A stretch of 64,000 bases of DNA from Serinus canaria. Taxonomy: Eukaryota; Chordata; Aves; Passeriformes; Fringillidae. Shown here piece after piece: positions 23,670-35,244 of this stretch. Where the stretch lies: contig NC_066338.1 of the NCBI RefSeq assembly GCF_022539315.1, positions 186,001 to 250,000 of the forward strand, in the 5' to 3' direction. The notes beneath the pieces were generated by a model. The model did not search any database, was not told the DNA's origin, and worked only from the letters and a program-made list of their open reading frames with translations. Position 1 is the stretch's first letter. Every line of letters starts with the position of its first letter. The position numbers and the translations under genes were made by a program.

Positions 23670-25513
23670 TATAATTGCCTTCTGTCATTAGTCTTGGAGA
23701 GGTCCACAGTGAAAAGGACATCAGCCAAGTTGTGTGCATTAATTGTAGACGTCAATTTTGTTAACCGTTTCATCCTTCTCCAATTCCTAGTGAATAAGAT
23801 TGCTGATAAAAAAAAACCCAATCCAAACTAAACTCAAAAGGACAATGATGGGATGATGCATATTGTTCAGGACACTTGTCGCAGTAGGTGAGCACCCAAA
23901 AACAGTATCCCCCCACCTGTGTTCAGCACGTTTTCTTACTCACTCTATGACACGGTGTATTTCTTTCACATTGTGATGAACAGTTACCATTGTTTTCTGT
24001 CCATTCTTCTTGATCTTCTCCAATATTCTGATTAAGTCCTGATGAAGCAACAATTGCTTCACCAAAGTAATGTTCATCCCAATGGGAGTAGGTAATAGTT
24101 TGTGAATCAGAGTGTAATTGGATTGTGAAAGGTAATGGAAGGTAACTGGAGCTTCATAAGAGAAATCACATCCTGCAATTTTGGTCAAGTTACAAGCACA
24201 AAAATTTGAATGATTTTTAGTATCCGCTACTACATATTCTACCAATACCATATCACAAGCAGTTCTAAAGCAGGCACACCCATTGCCTATATATATAAGG
24301 ACTGTTTCAGAAGTCTGGTTAGGATGAATTTCAAAAGGACAGATATTTTGCTCTGTATCCAAACGTGTGTCTTGAGCTATACTTGCATTACTTTCACAGA
24401 TGAAGCCTTGTATTCGGACAAAACAAGATTCTGAATTAACATTTTGCCAATTTTCACCAGTTTGACGGGCCCATTCTCTATGTTCAGAAAGCTAGAGAAA
24501 TATCAAATGCACTGAGGCATTGCGTGTGGTTAACACAAGAGCTGTGGCTGTGTTTGTAATGGGGTCATAAGTAAAATTCACCAAGTTCCACCAGGATTGG
24601 AATTCTCCTTCAACATCAGTGGCAATGTCCCAAATTATTTTCTGAATTTCAGTAGGAAAAGCGCCTTCTTCACCTTCTCTTCTAATTCAGGCAGCAACTG
24701 ACTGTATCCCCAGTTGAGCATGGATACAGCTAAGAGCCACAGAAAGGTTGTTTTGTGTAGCCCCGAGTGCATCAATTACCAATTTGTGATCATTTCCATT
24801 TACCTTTTCCCAAGCTGGTAATATGGTTGATAGCAACCACTGCTGTGATCCCAAAGCCAATAAGGATGAGTGCAGTGGTTGTTGTAATTTGGTCAAATCT
24901 CTATTTGTGGTAGCCAATTTATTCATTAGTACTTCTGAATCAATACTATTTAGAATTCCCAAACCTGTTCCCACAAAACCGGTTACGTCTCTTAGTGTCC
25001 GTCCAGTTTTTATAAAACCGGGCTTTCCGTTTTCGCAGCCGGGTGGTCCAACCCTCAAAGGAAGTCTGCAAAAAAGGCGAACAGGCGGGCTGAATTTCTA
25101 AGACATTGCTTTGCATCATCAGCAATTTGACTCGTTTAAGAGACCATGCTGGATTGAACAATATTTGTTGTTGACCAGTTTTCCTGATGATATAGGGTCC
25201 AGTTTCAAAAATTCTCGGGCTAAGCATAAGCAGTGGTTGGGCTGGAGCGGTAGTAGTAGACGGTTGGGTCATAGCATTTATTATAAACTTAAAAGAAAGG
25301 CCTTCAGTATTTTTGGACCAAAGAAAAACTACTTCTGCAGTTTGTGTTAATGTAAAATTTTGCCAACAGTCTTGTACGCTTGGGTGCGTACAAGCCTGTT
25401 CATGCTTATTCATCTAAACAGTCAAAACACTGATTGAGATTGCTTTAGTACAGGTAGTTCCATTAATCATTCAGCATCCTATGCGAATTTCTTCTCCCAC
25501 TACCCCTTGAAGC
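23670..25513 (-). pseudogene. Broken env relic of a second, distinct endogenous retrovirus
   Basis: Minus-strand open blocks at 24946-25413, 24687-25058 and 23940-24362 fall in the order of one envelope gene. The 25058-24687 block has a hydrophobic, glycine-rich GFVGTGLGIL segment fitting a fusion peptide, then a helical heptad-rich part ending LSCIHAQLGIQSVAA. The 24362-23940 block is Cys-rich with N-glycosylation sequons. A hydrophobic anchor IIVLLSLVWIGFFL follows near 23815-23855, then a basic tail. Breaks include a frameshift near 25050, a stop within 24363-24686 and in-frame stops upstream of 25413. The upstream end is cut at about 25513 by a piece of the duplicated block. It resembles passerine ERV envelopes; it is not functional. 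Confidence 0.78.
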
Positions 25514-25817
25514 TGCCAGGTGTTGGGAAGGATGAAAGTTTGACAGAAATGTATACTTAGCAGAAAGATTTTTAAATGTAGAATCTGAAGAAAGAATAGA
25601 GTTGGAAGCAAGTTTTCATCTAGAAGGAAAGAATTGCTGAGCCAGTCTTAATGGATAACCAAGGAGGCAAAGGGTATGTTAATTAGAAGGGGCTTTTATG
25701 ACTTAGAGCAAAGGATAAACCCACCCCAAAGAAGAAGATGTTATTAAAAACCAGGAAGAGAGCACAGGCAAACAAGTCAGCAAATGTGGCAAGCAGAAAA
25801 AAGGTCTCCAAACTTTC
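25514..25817 (-). repeat. Inverted fragment of the duplicated block (matches 8740-9070)
   Basis: Similarity starts at GGTGTTGGG and ends at GGTCTCCAAACTTTC, matching the plus-strand copy near 59335-59645. The satellite begins directly after it. This is one of three points where the satellite abuts the duplicated block. Confidence 0.85.
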
Positions 25818-26921
25818 GAGTACTTACCAGCTCCGAGACGAAAGAAAAAGTAAGATTCCTCACAGAGTTCTTCAAAGAGCTTAGCAAGATGCAAAGAAAA
25901 GTTGTCCGACAACATTTACCCTTCCTATGTTAAAGTAAGTTTAAACGTCTGGAAAGTGGTTAGTTCTTGTCCTGGCTCAGTTTCAGAGCTGTGCACTCAA
26001 ACCCGGTGCTTTACGCCTTCGTTTAACGCGTCGCAGCATCGGCCGAGCTTTCCGTCGCCCTGGGGTGAAGAAGCGGCTCTTTCGCGCACACAGCATTGTG
26101 CCGGCGCGGTGAGCTCCGGATCGCGGCTTCTGCCGAAAGATCCTTGGAACCGGCACCTACCTTCGGCGAGTTGTGGTAACCCGTCTTCTGCGGCTCTTGC
26201 CGCCTACACCTTAGCAAAAAAGATTTTCCAGGCTTTCTCCCAAGTAAAACTGTGCCAGCACAGCAAGAATCCCTCGACGTTATGCATGAGGCCTCGTCGA
26301 GCTCTTACCAGCTCCGAGACGAAAAGAAAAGGAGATTCCCCACAGTGCTTCAAAGAGCTTGATGAGATGCAAAGAAAGTTGTCCAACACTTCACCTTTCC
26401 TATTTAAATAAGTTAAAGGCCTGGAAGTGGTTAGTTTTTGTCCTGGCTCAGTTTGAGAACTGTGCACTCAAAACCCGGTGCTTTGTGCCTTTGTTAAAAC
26501 GAGTCTCACATCTGCCGAGTACTCCGTCGCGCCCCTGCCACCTCCCGCCCGGCGGCAAAAGGAGCGGCTCTTTCGCCCATAGCATTGTGCCGGTCGGGTG
26601 CCCTCCGGACCGTGGCTTCTGCCGAAGGACGCCGGAACCGGCACCCACCTTCCAGGAGTTGCGGTAAACCTGTCTTCTGCGGCTCTTGCCGCCTACACCT
26701 TAGCGAAAAAGTTTTCCAGGCTTTCTCTCAAGAAATACGGTGCCAGCACAGCAAGAATCCCTCGACGTTTTTCATGCAGCTGGTCGTATTCTTACCAGCG
26801 TCCGAGACGAAAAGAAAAAGTTAAGATTCCCCACGGAGTTCTTCAAAGAGCTAGCCAGTTGCAAAGAAAATTGTCCCACAACATTCACCCTTCCTATGTT
26901 AAAGTAAGTTGAAACGTCTGG
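25818..26921 (+). repeat. Satellite array 1, left part
   Basis: The array begins mid-unit at the CTTACCAGCTCCGAGACG motif. CTCAG unit landmarks lie at 25976 and 26447. Several single-base deletions relative to the other units are seen near 26380-26440. The array is interrupted at 26921 by the retroviral element and resumes at 29906 in the middle of the same unit. Confidence 0.93.
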
Positions 26922-27301
26922 TGTTACAGGGTTTTCTGAGGTCCCTGTATGAGGAAGAGACGACAACGTTGACTCCATGCATCGCAAGGCTTTGATTTAA
27001 TATGATCTGATAATAAGATATAGAAACTATACTAAAAGTATAAAGAGAAAGGTTTCACTACAAGGCTAAGCTAAAAGAGAAAAGAATGTGTAAACTGAAG
27101 TCTTCTCACCCGGACGGGCCAAACAGGTGAATTGTGTAGGCTCTTAATTGGAAACAGTCTTACGGGGCCAATCACAGATTTTCCCGTGGCATTCCACAGC
27201 AGCAGATAGGAATTGTTTAGTTTGTTCCGAGGCTTCTCACTCGCTTCCCAGGAAAGGAAAAATCCCAAGTAAAGGATTTTTCATAAAATATGTTGGCAAC
27301 A
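26922..27301 (-). mobile_element. 3' LTR of the satellite-inserted element
   Basis: Runs from TGTTACAGGG to TTGGCAACA on the plus strand. It differs from its partner LTR by scattered substitutions and by several one-base indels, some of which look like sequence errors. The internal region begins TCTCACCCTTTG directly next to it, as in the element at 62141. Confidence 0.9.
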
Positions 27302-27469
27302 TCTCACCCTTTGAAGTTTAGTAAATTAAAAAGAAATGCAATCAAAAGATCAAAACTAATGCTGGTGTGGAACCTCAGGGAAACTCTTCACCTGCAAACA
27401 CACAAATCCCATCCACATCACCAAAACAATCTTAAATAGAAGAAAATGCAAAAACAGTCCAAGGAAAGT

Positions 27470-28820
27470 TCATTGCTTCAAGTCCAAACAGCTGAGTTTC
27501 AGGAAAAAGTCCAAACTGAAGAGTTCTTCTTTGACACCCATGGAGGGAACAGAGACCCCAACCCGGCTTACAGAAAGTGGGCCAGTCCCGACGGGGGGAA
27601 CAAGCCCCCCAACCAACAGGCGCTGGCCGGGAGGCCCGGCCCAGGAAACGAGCCAAAACGGCCCAGACCCGGCCCGCGGAGCGGGCTCTGTGTTCTCAAC
27701 CCAGCACACAGCGGCCGACCTCCGGGCAGCATGAGCGACCGAACGCTTCATCCCCGCTGAACCGGTGCAGACCAGCAGCTGGGGAAGAAAAGCTTTCCAA
27801 GGGAACACACCCCAGCTCTGGGGTGCTTTGTCCCCACAGCAATGAGCGATGCTCAATTTGCACTGTGTCTCCTGGCCTCTGCATCGCAAATGCAAAATGT
27901 TCCCCTCTTTTCTGCCCCTCGGTACCACCCCCACCCCCTGCGGCTGGGGACCGTAGGCAGACGGCTCAGGAACCCCCTCCCCTCACCGCAATGGCGCGCA
28001 GGTTGAGTTCAGGCATTCCAACCCCCAGCGGAAACCCCGAACCAGACTCGGGTCAGCCCGCGAAAAACACCGAGATGAAGCAAGCAGACGGCCCGAGCTT
28101 GCGCTCAGCTGCCTAGCCACACCCCCCACCACGTAGGGGCAAGCCTGAGTCCCCTTCCCCCGTCCCAGCTCCCCTCGCAGGGGCAGCCTCGGGACAGCCC
28201 GAAAAGCTCGTGGGAGGGTCCAAGCTGATCGCGGGCACCGCGGCGGCCGCCGCGTCGGTCCGATGACGGTTCCGCTGGGAGACTCTCAAGCCCAGCCCCC
28301 TCTACCGGCGCGGCAGGCGAGGGACCCGACCCCCGCGGGAGAGGCCGCAGGTCCCGACTCCGGGACGGGCTGCCATCGTCTGTCGCTGCTGTTGTGTGTC
28401 GCCTAGCAACGCGCGAAGACCTCGGAGGTGGTGCTTTCGTCCCGGAAACCGCCGACAAGCTCTGTTGGAAGCGATGGATCCACCCCCGCCGGAGGCGGGC
28501 CCGCAGGAGGACTGCGGGTCCCGGCCCCTCCTCTGGGCGGGCAGGGGCGGGGCCCTTGGCCCCGGTTCAGGTGACAGAGCCAACCCACCTCCCCCCTGAG
28601 GGGGGGAGGCAGTTCCGTCGGCGCGGGATCCAAGGTCGCAGAAAAAAACTTTTCTTCTGCCGCGGGCAAAGTTTCGTCTCCCCCGCGCCCAGTCGGGGGG
28701 GATGGGAAACTGCAGGCTGCGGTTTTGCACAAATTTCACTCTTCCCAGCTCCAGCGAAAAACGGCTCTTGAAGGCAATGTCCCGAATGAATATTCTATCA
28801 ATTTCAAAACTGAGAAGAGA
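27470..28820 (-). pseudogene. Gag-like, Ala/Pro-rich coding relic, frame-shifted
   Basis: Minus-strand open pieces at 28302-28739, 28105-28458 and 27470-27934 lie in different frames and together are collinear with the 408-codon open frame at 62773-63999. Shared landmarks include RSSCG/RSAA-like Ala/Pro tracts and the ETQCKLSIAH / ETQWNVSIAH motif. The frame changes make this copy non-coding. Assignment to gag rests on its position after the leader and on the PSAP motif in the better-preserved copy. Confidence 0.55.
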
Positions 28821-29508
28821 GTTTTAAATGCTGAAAAACAGTAAGAGTTCCAAATCCTCATGGTGCAAAGCATCCTCGAACACCACGCCATGCAGTCCCA
28901 TATGTAGTGAATCAAGGGAATACAAAGATCAGGGAAAAAGCCTAATATTTATGTCATCTGAAAAACTCATAGAGATGTCTCTTCACCATAGGGACTCCAC
29001 ACCGATGACCCCATTTTCGCCAGAGGTTAATAACGCCTTCATCTCCGAAAGAGAATAGAACCTTGGCCTCCGTAGGCACCCTCTGCCACATCCCAGCCCA
29101 CCTTGCACGAAGGGCAGCATTTCTAGGAAGGGCAATGTAAACAGTACCTTGCGACAGTGTCCTCTGGGCTTCAGCAGACTGCATTGTGCTGCGAAGACTC
29201 CCGGACCTCTTGTCTCGGAGACTTTTCAAAGGTTCTCTCTGTGGCCAGCCTTGGCTGTGAACTCTGTCCAATTTCAGGATCTTCAGTTCTTCAGCTCCTG
29301 GCTAGAAGCCACTTCTGTGGTCCCTGGTGTAGGTGACCATCAATGCTAAACACTCGGGGTTCACCCAAATGTAGCAATGCTCCTCTGGGCTTACCAAATG
29401 AAGAATTCTTCTTCACTCAGGGTCCAATTGTGGTGATTTCTTCACTCGAGGCACCATCTGTCAGTTCTGTCCTCAGTGTTAACCTTTCGTGGTGGTGCTC
29501 CTTTTTTC
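28821..29508 (-). other. 5' leader of the satellite-inserted element
   Basis: Non-coding leader between the 5' LTR and the gag-like region. It contains three degenerate copies (29351, about 29415 and about 29442) of the motif that forms the primer-binding-site candidate, and a donor-like GGTAAGCCC on the minus strand near 29388. A 105-codon frame (28954-29271) is not recognised. Confidence 0.5.
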
Positions 29509-29525
29509 ACTCGGAGGTCACCATT
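29509..29525 (-). promoter_or_regulatory. Candidate tRNA primer-binding site
   Basis: On the minus strand TGGTGACCTCCGAGTG starts about two bases after the 5' LTR end, the standard place and TGG start of a primer-binding site. I could not assign the tRNA. Confidence 0.5.
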
Positions 29526-29905
29526 TATTACAGGGTTTTCTGAGGTCCCAGGATGAGAGAAGAGACGACAACGTTGACTCCATGCATCAGAAGGCTTTGA
29601 TTTATTATGATCTGATATATAAGATATAGAAACTATACTAAAAGAATAGACAAAGGTTTCACTACAAGGCTAAGCTAAGAATAGAAAAGAATGTGTAAAC
29701 TGAAGTTTTCTCAGCCCGAGACGGACCAAACAGGTGAATTGTGATAGGCTCTTAATTGGAAACAGTCTGACGGGGCCAATCACAGATTTTCCCGTGGCAT
29801 TCCACAGCAGCAGATAGGAATTGTTTAGTTTGTTCCGAGGCTTCTCAGCTCCCAGGAAAGGAAAAATCCCAAGTAAAGGATTTTTCATAAAATATGTTGG
29901 CAACA
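29526..29905 (-). mobile_element. 5' LTR of the satellite-inserted element
   Basis: Partner of 26922-27301. Its inner end has mutated from TGTTACAGG to TATTACAGG. AATAAA on the minus strand lies near 29600 in the shared TGATTTATTATGATCTG segment. Confidence 0.9.
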
Positions 29906-32900
29906 GTCTGGAAAGTGGTTAGTTCTTGTCCTGGCTCAGTTTGAGAGCTGTGCACTCAATCCCGGTGCTTTGTGCCTTCGTTTACGCGTGTCAGCATCTG
30001 CCGAGCTCTCCGTCGCCCGGCGGCGAAGAAGCGACTCTTTCGAACACAGAGCATTGTGCCCGTCGCGGTGCCCTCCGGACCGCGGCTTCTGCCGAAAGAC
30101 GCCGGGAACGGGCACCTACCTTCGGCGGGTAGCGGTAACCCGTCTTCTGTGGCTCTTGCCACCTACATCTTAGCAAAATAGCTTTTCCAGGCTTTCTCCC
30201 AAGTAAAAACTGTGCCAGCCCAGCAAGAATCCCTCGACGTTATCCATGAGGCTTTTCGAGTTCTTACAAGCTTTGAGACGAAAAGAAAAAGTAAGATTCC
30301 ACACGGACTGCTTCAAAGAGCTTAGAGAGCTGCAAAGAAATGTTGTCCGATAACATTATCCTTTCCTATGTTAAAGTAAGTTTAAAAGTCTGGAAAGTGG
30401 TTAGTTCTTGTCCTGGCTCAGTTTGAGAGCTGTACACTCAATCCCAGTGTTTGCGCCTTCGTTTAACGCGTCGCAGCATCGGCCGAGCTCTCCGCCGCGC
30501 GGCGGCGAAGAAGCAGCTCTTTCGCTCACAGAGCCTTTTGCCGGCCACAGTGAGCTCCGGACTGCGGCTTCTGCTGAAAGACGGCGGGAACAGGAACCTA
30601 CCTTCGGCGAGTTGCGGTATTGCATCTTCTGCGGCTCTTGCCACCTACATCTCAGCGAAAAAGCTTTTCCAGGCTTTCTCTCAAGAAAAAACTATGCCAG
30701 CACAGCAAGAATTGCTCGATGTTTTTCATGAAGCTAGTCGAGTTCTTACCAGCTCCGAGACGAAAAGAAAAAGTAAGATTCCCCACGGAGTGCTTCAAAG
30801 AGCTTATAAGATGCAAAGAAAAGTTGTCGGACAACATTCACCTTTCCTATGTTAAAGTAAGTTGAAACGTCTGGGAAGTGGTTAGTTCTTGTCCTGGCTC
30901 AGTTTCAGAGCTGTGCACTCAAACCCGGTGCTTTGCGCCTTCGTTTAACGCGTCTCAGCATCTGCCGAGCTCTCCATCACCCGGCGGCGAAGGAGCGGCT
31001 CTTTCACGCACGGAGCATTGTGCCGGTCGCGGTGCCCTCCGGACCGCGGCTTCTGCCGAAACATCCTTGGAACCGGCACCTACCTTCGGCCAGTTGCGGT
31101 AACCCGTCTTCTGCGGCTCTTGCCAACTACACCTTAGCGAAAAAGCTTTTCCAGGCTTTCTCTCAAGAAAAAACTGTGTCAGCACAGCATGAATCCCTCG
31201 ACGTATTTCATGCAGCTGGTCGAGTTCTTACCAGCTCCGAGACGAAAAAAAAAAAGATTACCCACGGAGTGCTTCAAAGAGCTTAGCAAGATAAAAAGAA
31301 AAGTTGTCCGAAAACTTTTTCCACTCCTATGGTAAAGTAAGTTGAAACGTTTGGGAAGTGCTTAATTCTTGTCCTGGCTCAGTTTCAGAGCTTTGCACTC
31401 AATCCCGGTGCTTTGCGCCTTCGTTTAACGCGTCTCAGCATCTGCCGAGCTCTCCGTTGCCAGGAGGCGAAAAAGCGGCTCTTTCGCACACACAGCATTG
31501 TGCCGGGCGCGGTGAGCTCCGGATCGCGGCTTCTGCCGAAAGACGGCAGGAACTGGAACCTACCTTCGGCCAGTTGCGGTATCGCATCTTCTGCGGCTCT
31601 TGCCGCCTACATCTCAGCGAAAAAGCTTTTCCAGGCTTTCTCCCAAGAAAAAACTGTGCCAGCACAGCAAGAATCGCTTGACGTTTCTCATGAAGCTAGT
31701 CGAGTTCTTACCAGCTCCGAGACGAAAAGAAAAAGGAAGATTCCCCACGGACTGCTTCAAAGAGCTTAGAAAGGTGCAAAGAAAAGTTGTCAGACAACAT
31801 TCACCTTTCCTATGTTAAAGTAAGTTGAAACGTCTGGAAAGTGGTTAGTTCTTGTCCTGGCTCAGTTTGAGAGCTGTGCACTCAATCCCGAGTGTTTGCG
31901 CCTTCGTTTAACGCGTCTCAGCATCTGCGAGCTCTCCGTCGCCCGGAGGCGAAGAATGCGGCTTGTTCGCGCACAAGCATTGTGCCGGACGCGGTGCGCT
32001 CGGACCGCGCTTCTGCCGAAAGACGCCGGGAACCGGCACCTACCTTCGGCGAGTAGCGTTAACCCGTCTTCTGCGGCTCTTGCCGCCTACATCTCAGCGA
32101 AAAAGTTTTCCAGGCTTTCTCTCAAGAAAAAAACTGTGCCAGCACAGCAAGAATCCCTCGACGTTTTTCATGAAGCTAGTCGATTCTTACCAGCTCCAGA
32201 CGAAAAGAAAAAGTAAGAATCCCCACGGAGTGCTTAAAGAGCTTAGAAAGATGCAAGAAAGTTGTCCGGAACTTTTCCCTTCCTATGTTAAAGTAAGTTT
32301 AAACGTCTGGGAAGTGGTTCGTTCTTGTCCTGGCTCAGTTTGCAGAGCTGTGCACTCAAACCCGGTGCTTTGCGCCTTCGTTTAACGCATCTCAGCATCT
32401 GCCGAGCTCTCCGTCGCCCGGAGGCGAAGAAGGGCTCTTTCGCGCACACAGCATTGTGCCTGTCGCAATGACCTCCGGAACGCAGCTTCTGCCGAAAGAC
32501 GCCGGGAACTGGAACCTACCTTCGGCGAGTTGCGGTATCGCATCTTCTGCGGCTCTGGCTGCCTACATCTCAGCGAAAAAGCTTTTCCAGGCTTTCTCTC
32601 AAGAAAAAATTGTGCCAGCACACCAAGAATCCCTCGACGTTTTTCATGAAGCTAGTCGAGTTCTTACCAGCTCAGAGACGAAAAGAAAAAGGAAGATTCC
32701 CCACGGAGTGCTTCAAAGAGCATAGAAAGATGCAAAGAAATGTTGTCCGAGAACTTGTTCCCTTCCTTTGATCAAGTAAGTTTAAATGACTGGAAAGTGC
32801 TTAGTTCTTTTCCTGGCTCAGTTTAAAAGTTGTGCACTCAATCCCAGTGCTTTGCGCCTTCCTTTAACGCGTCACAGCATCTGCCCAGCTCTCCGTCGCC

Positions 32901-34645
32901 CGGCAGCGAAGAAGCAGCTCTTTCTCTCACAGAGCATTGTGCCGGTCACGGTGAGCTCCGGACCGCGGCTTCTGCCTAAAGACGCCGGGAACCGGCACCT
33001 ACCTTTGGCGAGTTGCGGTAACCCGTCTTCTGCGGCTCTTGCCGCCTACATCTCAGCGAAAAGTCTTTTCCAGGTTTTCTCTCAAGAAAAAACTGTGCCA
33101 GCACAGCATGAATCCCTCGACGTATTTCATGCAGCTGGTCGAGTTCTTACCAGCTCCGAGACGAAAAAAAAAAAGAAGATTACACACGGAGTGCTTCAAA
33201 GAGCTTAGCAAGATAAAAAGAAAAGTTGTCCGAAAACTTTTTCCACTCCTATGTTAAAGTAATTTTAAACGTCTGGAAAGTGGTTAGTTCTTGTCCTGGC
33301 TCAGTTTGAGAGCTGTGCACTCAATCCCGGTGCTTTGCGCCTTCGTTTAACGCGTCTCAGCATCTGCCGAGCTCTCCGTCGCCGGAGGCGAAGAAGCGGC
33401 TCTTTCGCGCACAGAGCATTGTGCCGGTGCCGTGTGCGCTCCGGACTGCGGCTTCTGCCGAAAGACGCCGGGAACCGGCACCTACCTTCGGCGAGTTGCG
33501 GTAACCTGTCTTCTGCGGCTCTTGCCGCCTACATCTTAGCGAAAAAGCTTTTCCAGGCTTTCTCTCAAGAAATAACTGTGCCAGCACAGCAAGAATCCTC
33601 GACGTTTTTCATGAAGCTAGTCGAGTTCTACCAGCTCCGAGCGAAAAGGAAAAAGTAAGATTCCCACGGAGTGCTTCAAATAGCTTAGAAAGGTGCAAAG
33701 AAAAGTTGTCCGAGAACTTTTTCCCTTCCGTTGTTCAAGTAAGTTTAAACGTCTGGAAAGTGGTTTAGTTCTTGTCCTGGCTCAGTTTGAGAGCTGTGCA
33801 CTCAATCCCGGTGCTTTGCGCCTTCGTCTTAACGCGTCACAGCATCTGCCGAGCTCTCCGTCGGCACGGAGGCGAAGAAAGCGGCTTGTTCGCGCACAGA
33901 GCATTGTGCCGGTCGCTGTGCGCTCCGGACCGCGGCTTCTGCCGAAAGACGCCGGGAACCGGCACCTACCTTCGGCGAGTTCCGGTACTGACCGTCTTCT
34001 GCGGCTCTTGCCGCCTACATCTCAGCGAAAAAAGCTTTTCCAGGCTTTCTCTCAAGAAAAAACTGTGGCCAGCACAGCAAGAATCCCTCGACTTTTTCAT
34101 GAGGCTAGTCGAGTTCTTACCAGCTCCGAGGCGAAAAGAAAAGTAAGATTCCCCACGGAGTGCTTCAAATAGCTTAGAAAGGTGCAAAGAAAGTTGTCCA
34201 AGAACTTTTCCCTTCCTAGTCAAGTAAGTTAAACGTCTGGAAAGTGGTTAGTTCTTGTCCTGGCTCAGTTGAGAGCTGTGCACTCATCCCGGTGCTTTGC
34301 GCCTTCATTTAACGCGTCTCAGCATCTGCCGAGCTCTCCGTCGCCCGGAGGCGAAGAAGCGGCTTTTCGCGCACAGAGCATTGTGCCGGTCGCGTGGGCG
34401 CTCCGGACCGGCTTCTGCCGAAAGACGCCGGAACCGGCACCTACCTTCGGCAGTGCGGTAACCCGTCTTCTGCGGCTCTTGCGCCTACATCTTAGCGAAA
34501 AAGCTGTTCCAGGATTTCGGTCTCAAGAAAAAACTGTGCCAGACAGCAAGAATCTCTCGACGTTTTTTCATGAAGTTGTAGTCGAGTTCTTACCAGCTCC
34601 GCGATAAAAGAAAAAGTAGATCCCCACGGAGTGCGTCAAATAGCT
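29906..34645 (+). repeat. Satellite array 1, right part, about 10 units of ~481 bp
   Basis: CTCAG unit landmarks lie at 29935, 30417, 30898, 31378, 31861, 32334, 32817, 33300, 33781 and 34264, a period of 480-483 with one shortened unit (473). Diagnostic differences from array 2 include CGGCTCTTTCGC in place of CGGCTTTTTCGC and GAAAAAGTAAGA in place of GAAAATGTAAGA in many units. Units from about 31.9 kb onwards, and most of all the last two before the gap, carry many single-base insertions and deletions. The array continues into the gap, so its true length is unknown. Confidence 0.95.
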
Positions 34646-35145
34646 NNNNNNNNNNNNNNNNNNNNNNNNNNNNNNNNNNNNNNNNNNNNNNNNNNNNNNN
34701 NNNNNNNNNNNNNNNNNNNNNNNNNNNNNNNNNNNNNNNNNNNNNNNNNNNNNNNNNNNNNNNNNNNNNNNNNNNNNNNNNNNNNNNNNNNNNNNNNNNN
34801 NNNNNNNNNNNNNNNNNNNNNNNNNNNNNNNNNNNNNNNNNNNNNNNNNNNNNNNNNNNNNNNNNNNNNNNNNNNNNNNNNNNNNNNNNNNNNNNNNNNN
34901 NNNNNNNNNNNNNNNNNNNNNNNNNNNNNNNNNNNNNNNNNNNNNNNNNNNNNNNNNNNNNNNNNNNNNNNNNNNNNNNNNNNNNNNNNNNNNNNNNNNN
35001 NNNNNNNNNNNNNNNNNNNNNNNNNNNNNNNNNNNNNNNNNNNNNNNNNNNNNNNNNNNNNNNNNNNNNNNNNNNNNNNNNNNNNNNNNNNNNNNNNNNN
35101 NNNNNNNNNNNNNNNNNNNNNNNNNNNNNNNNNNNNNNNNNNNNN
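34646..35145. other. Assembly gap of 500 N
   Basis: Exactly 500 undetermined bases, a typical placeholder. The sequence left of it is satellite and the sequence right of it is unrelated, so the array end lies in the gap and the gap size says nothing about array length. Confidence 0.98.
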
Positions 35146-35244
35146 CACTACTTCAGGAACTTAAATCCCATGTCTACTTGGATCTGGCTCTGCACAGAGC
35201 TTTGTCATGCCAGTCCTTGAAATGCATCTCTAAGAGAATTCACT

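Larger units (their letters stand above)
26922..29905 (-). mobile_element. Short endogenous retrovirus inserted into the satellite, minus strand
   Basis: Two LTRs (26922-27301 and 29526-29905) flank about 2.2 kb. The insertion is bounded by a 6-bp target-site duplication GTCTGG (26916-26921 and 29906-29911), and GTCTGG occurs once at this point in uninterrupted units. This puts the insertion after the array formed. Internal order on the minus strand: primer-binding-site-like motif, leader with repeated motifs, gag-like region, then 3' LTR. There is no pol or env, so the element would have depended on proteins supplied by other elements. Its internal layout matches the element at the right end of the window. 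Confidence 0.92.

Noticed and set aside
34631..35164. Long open frames across the gap on both strands
   Set aside because: They consist of undetermined bases and are artefacts.
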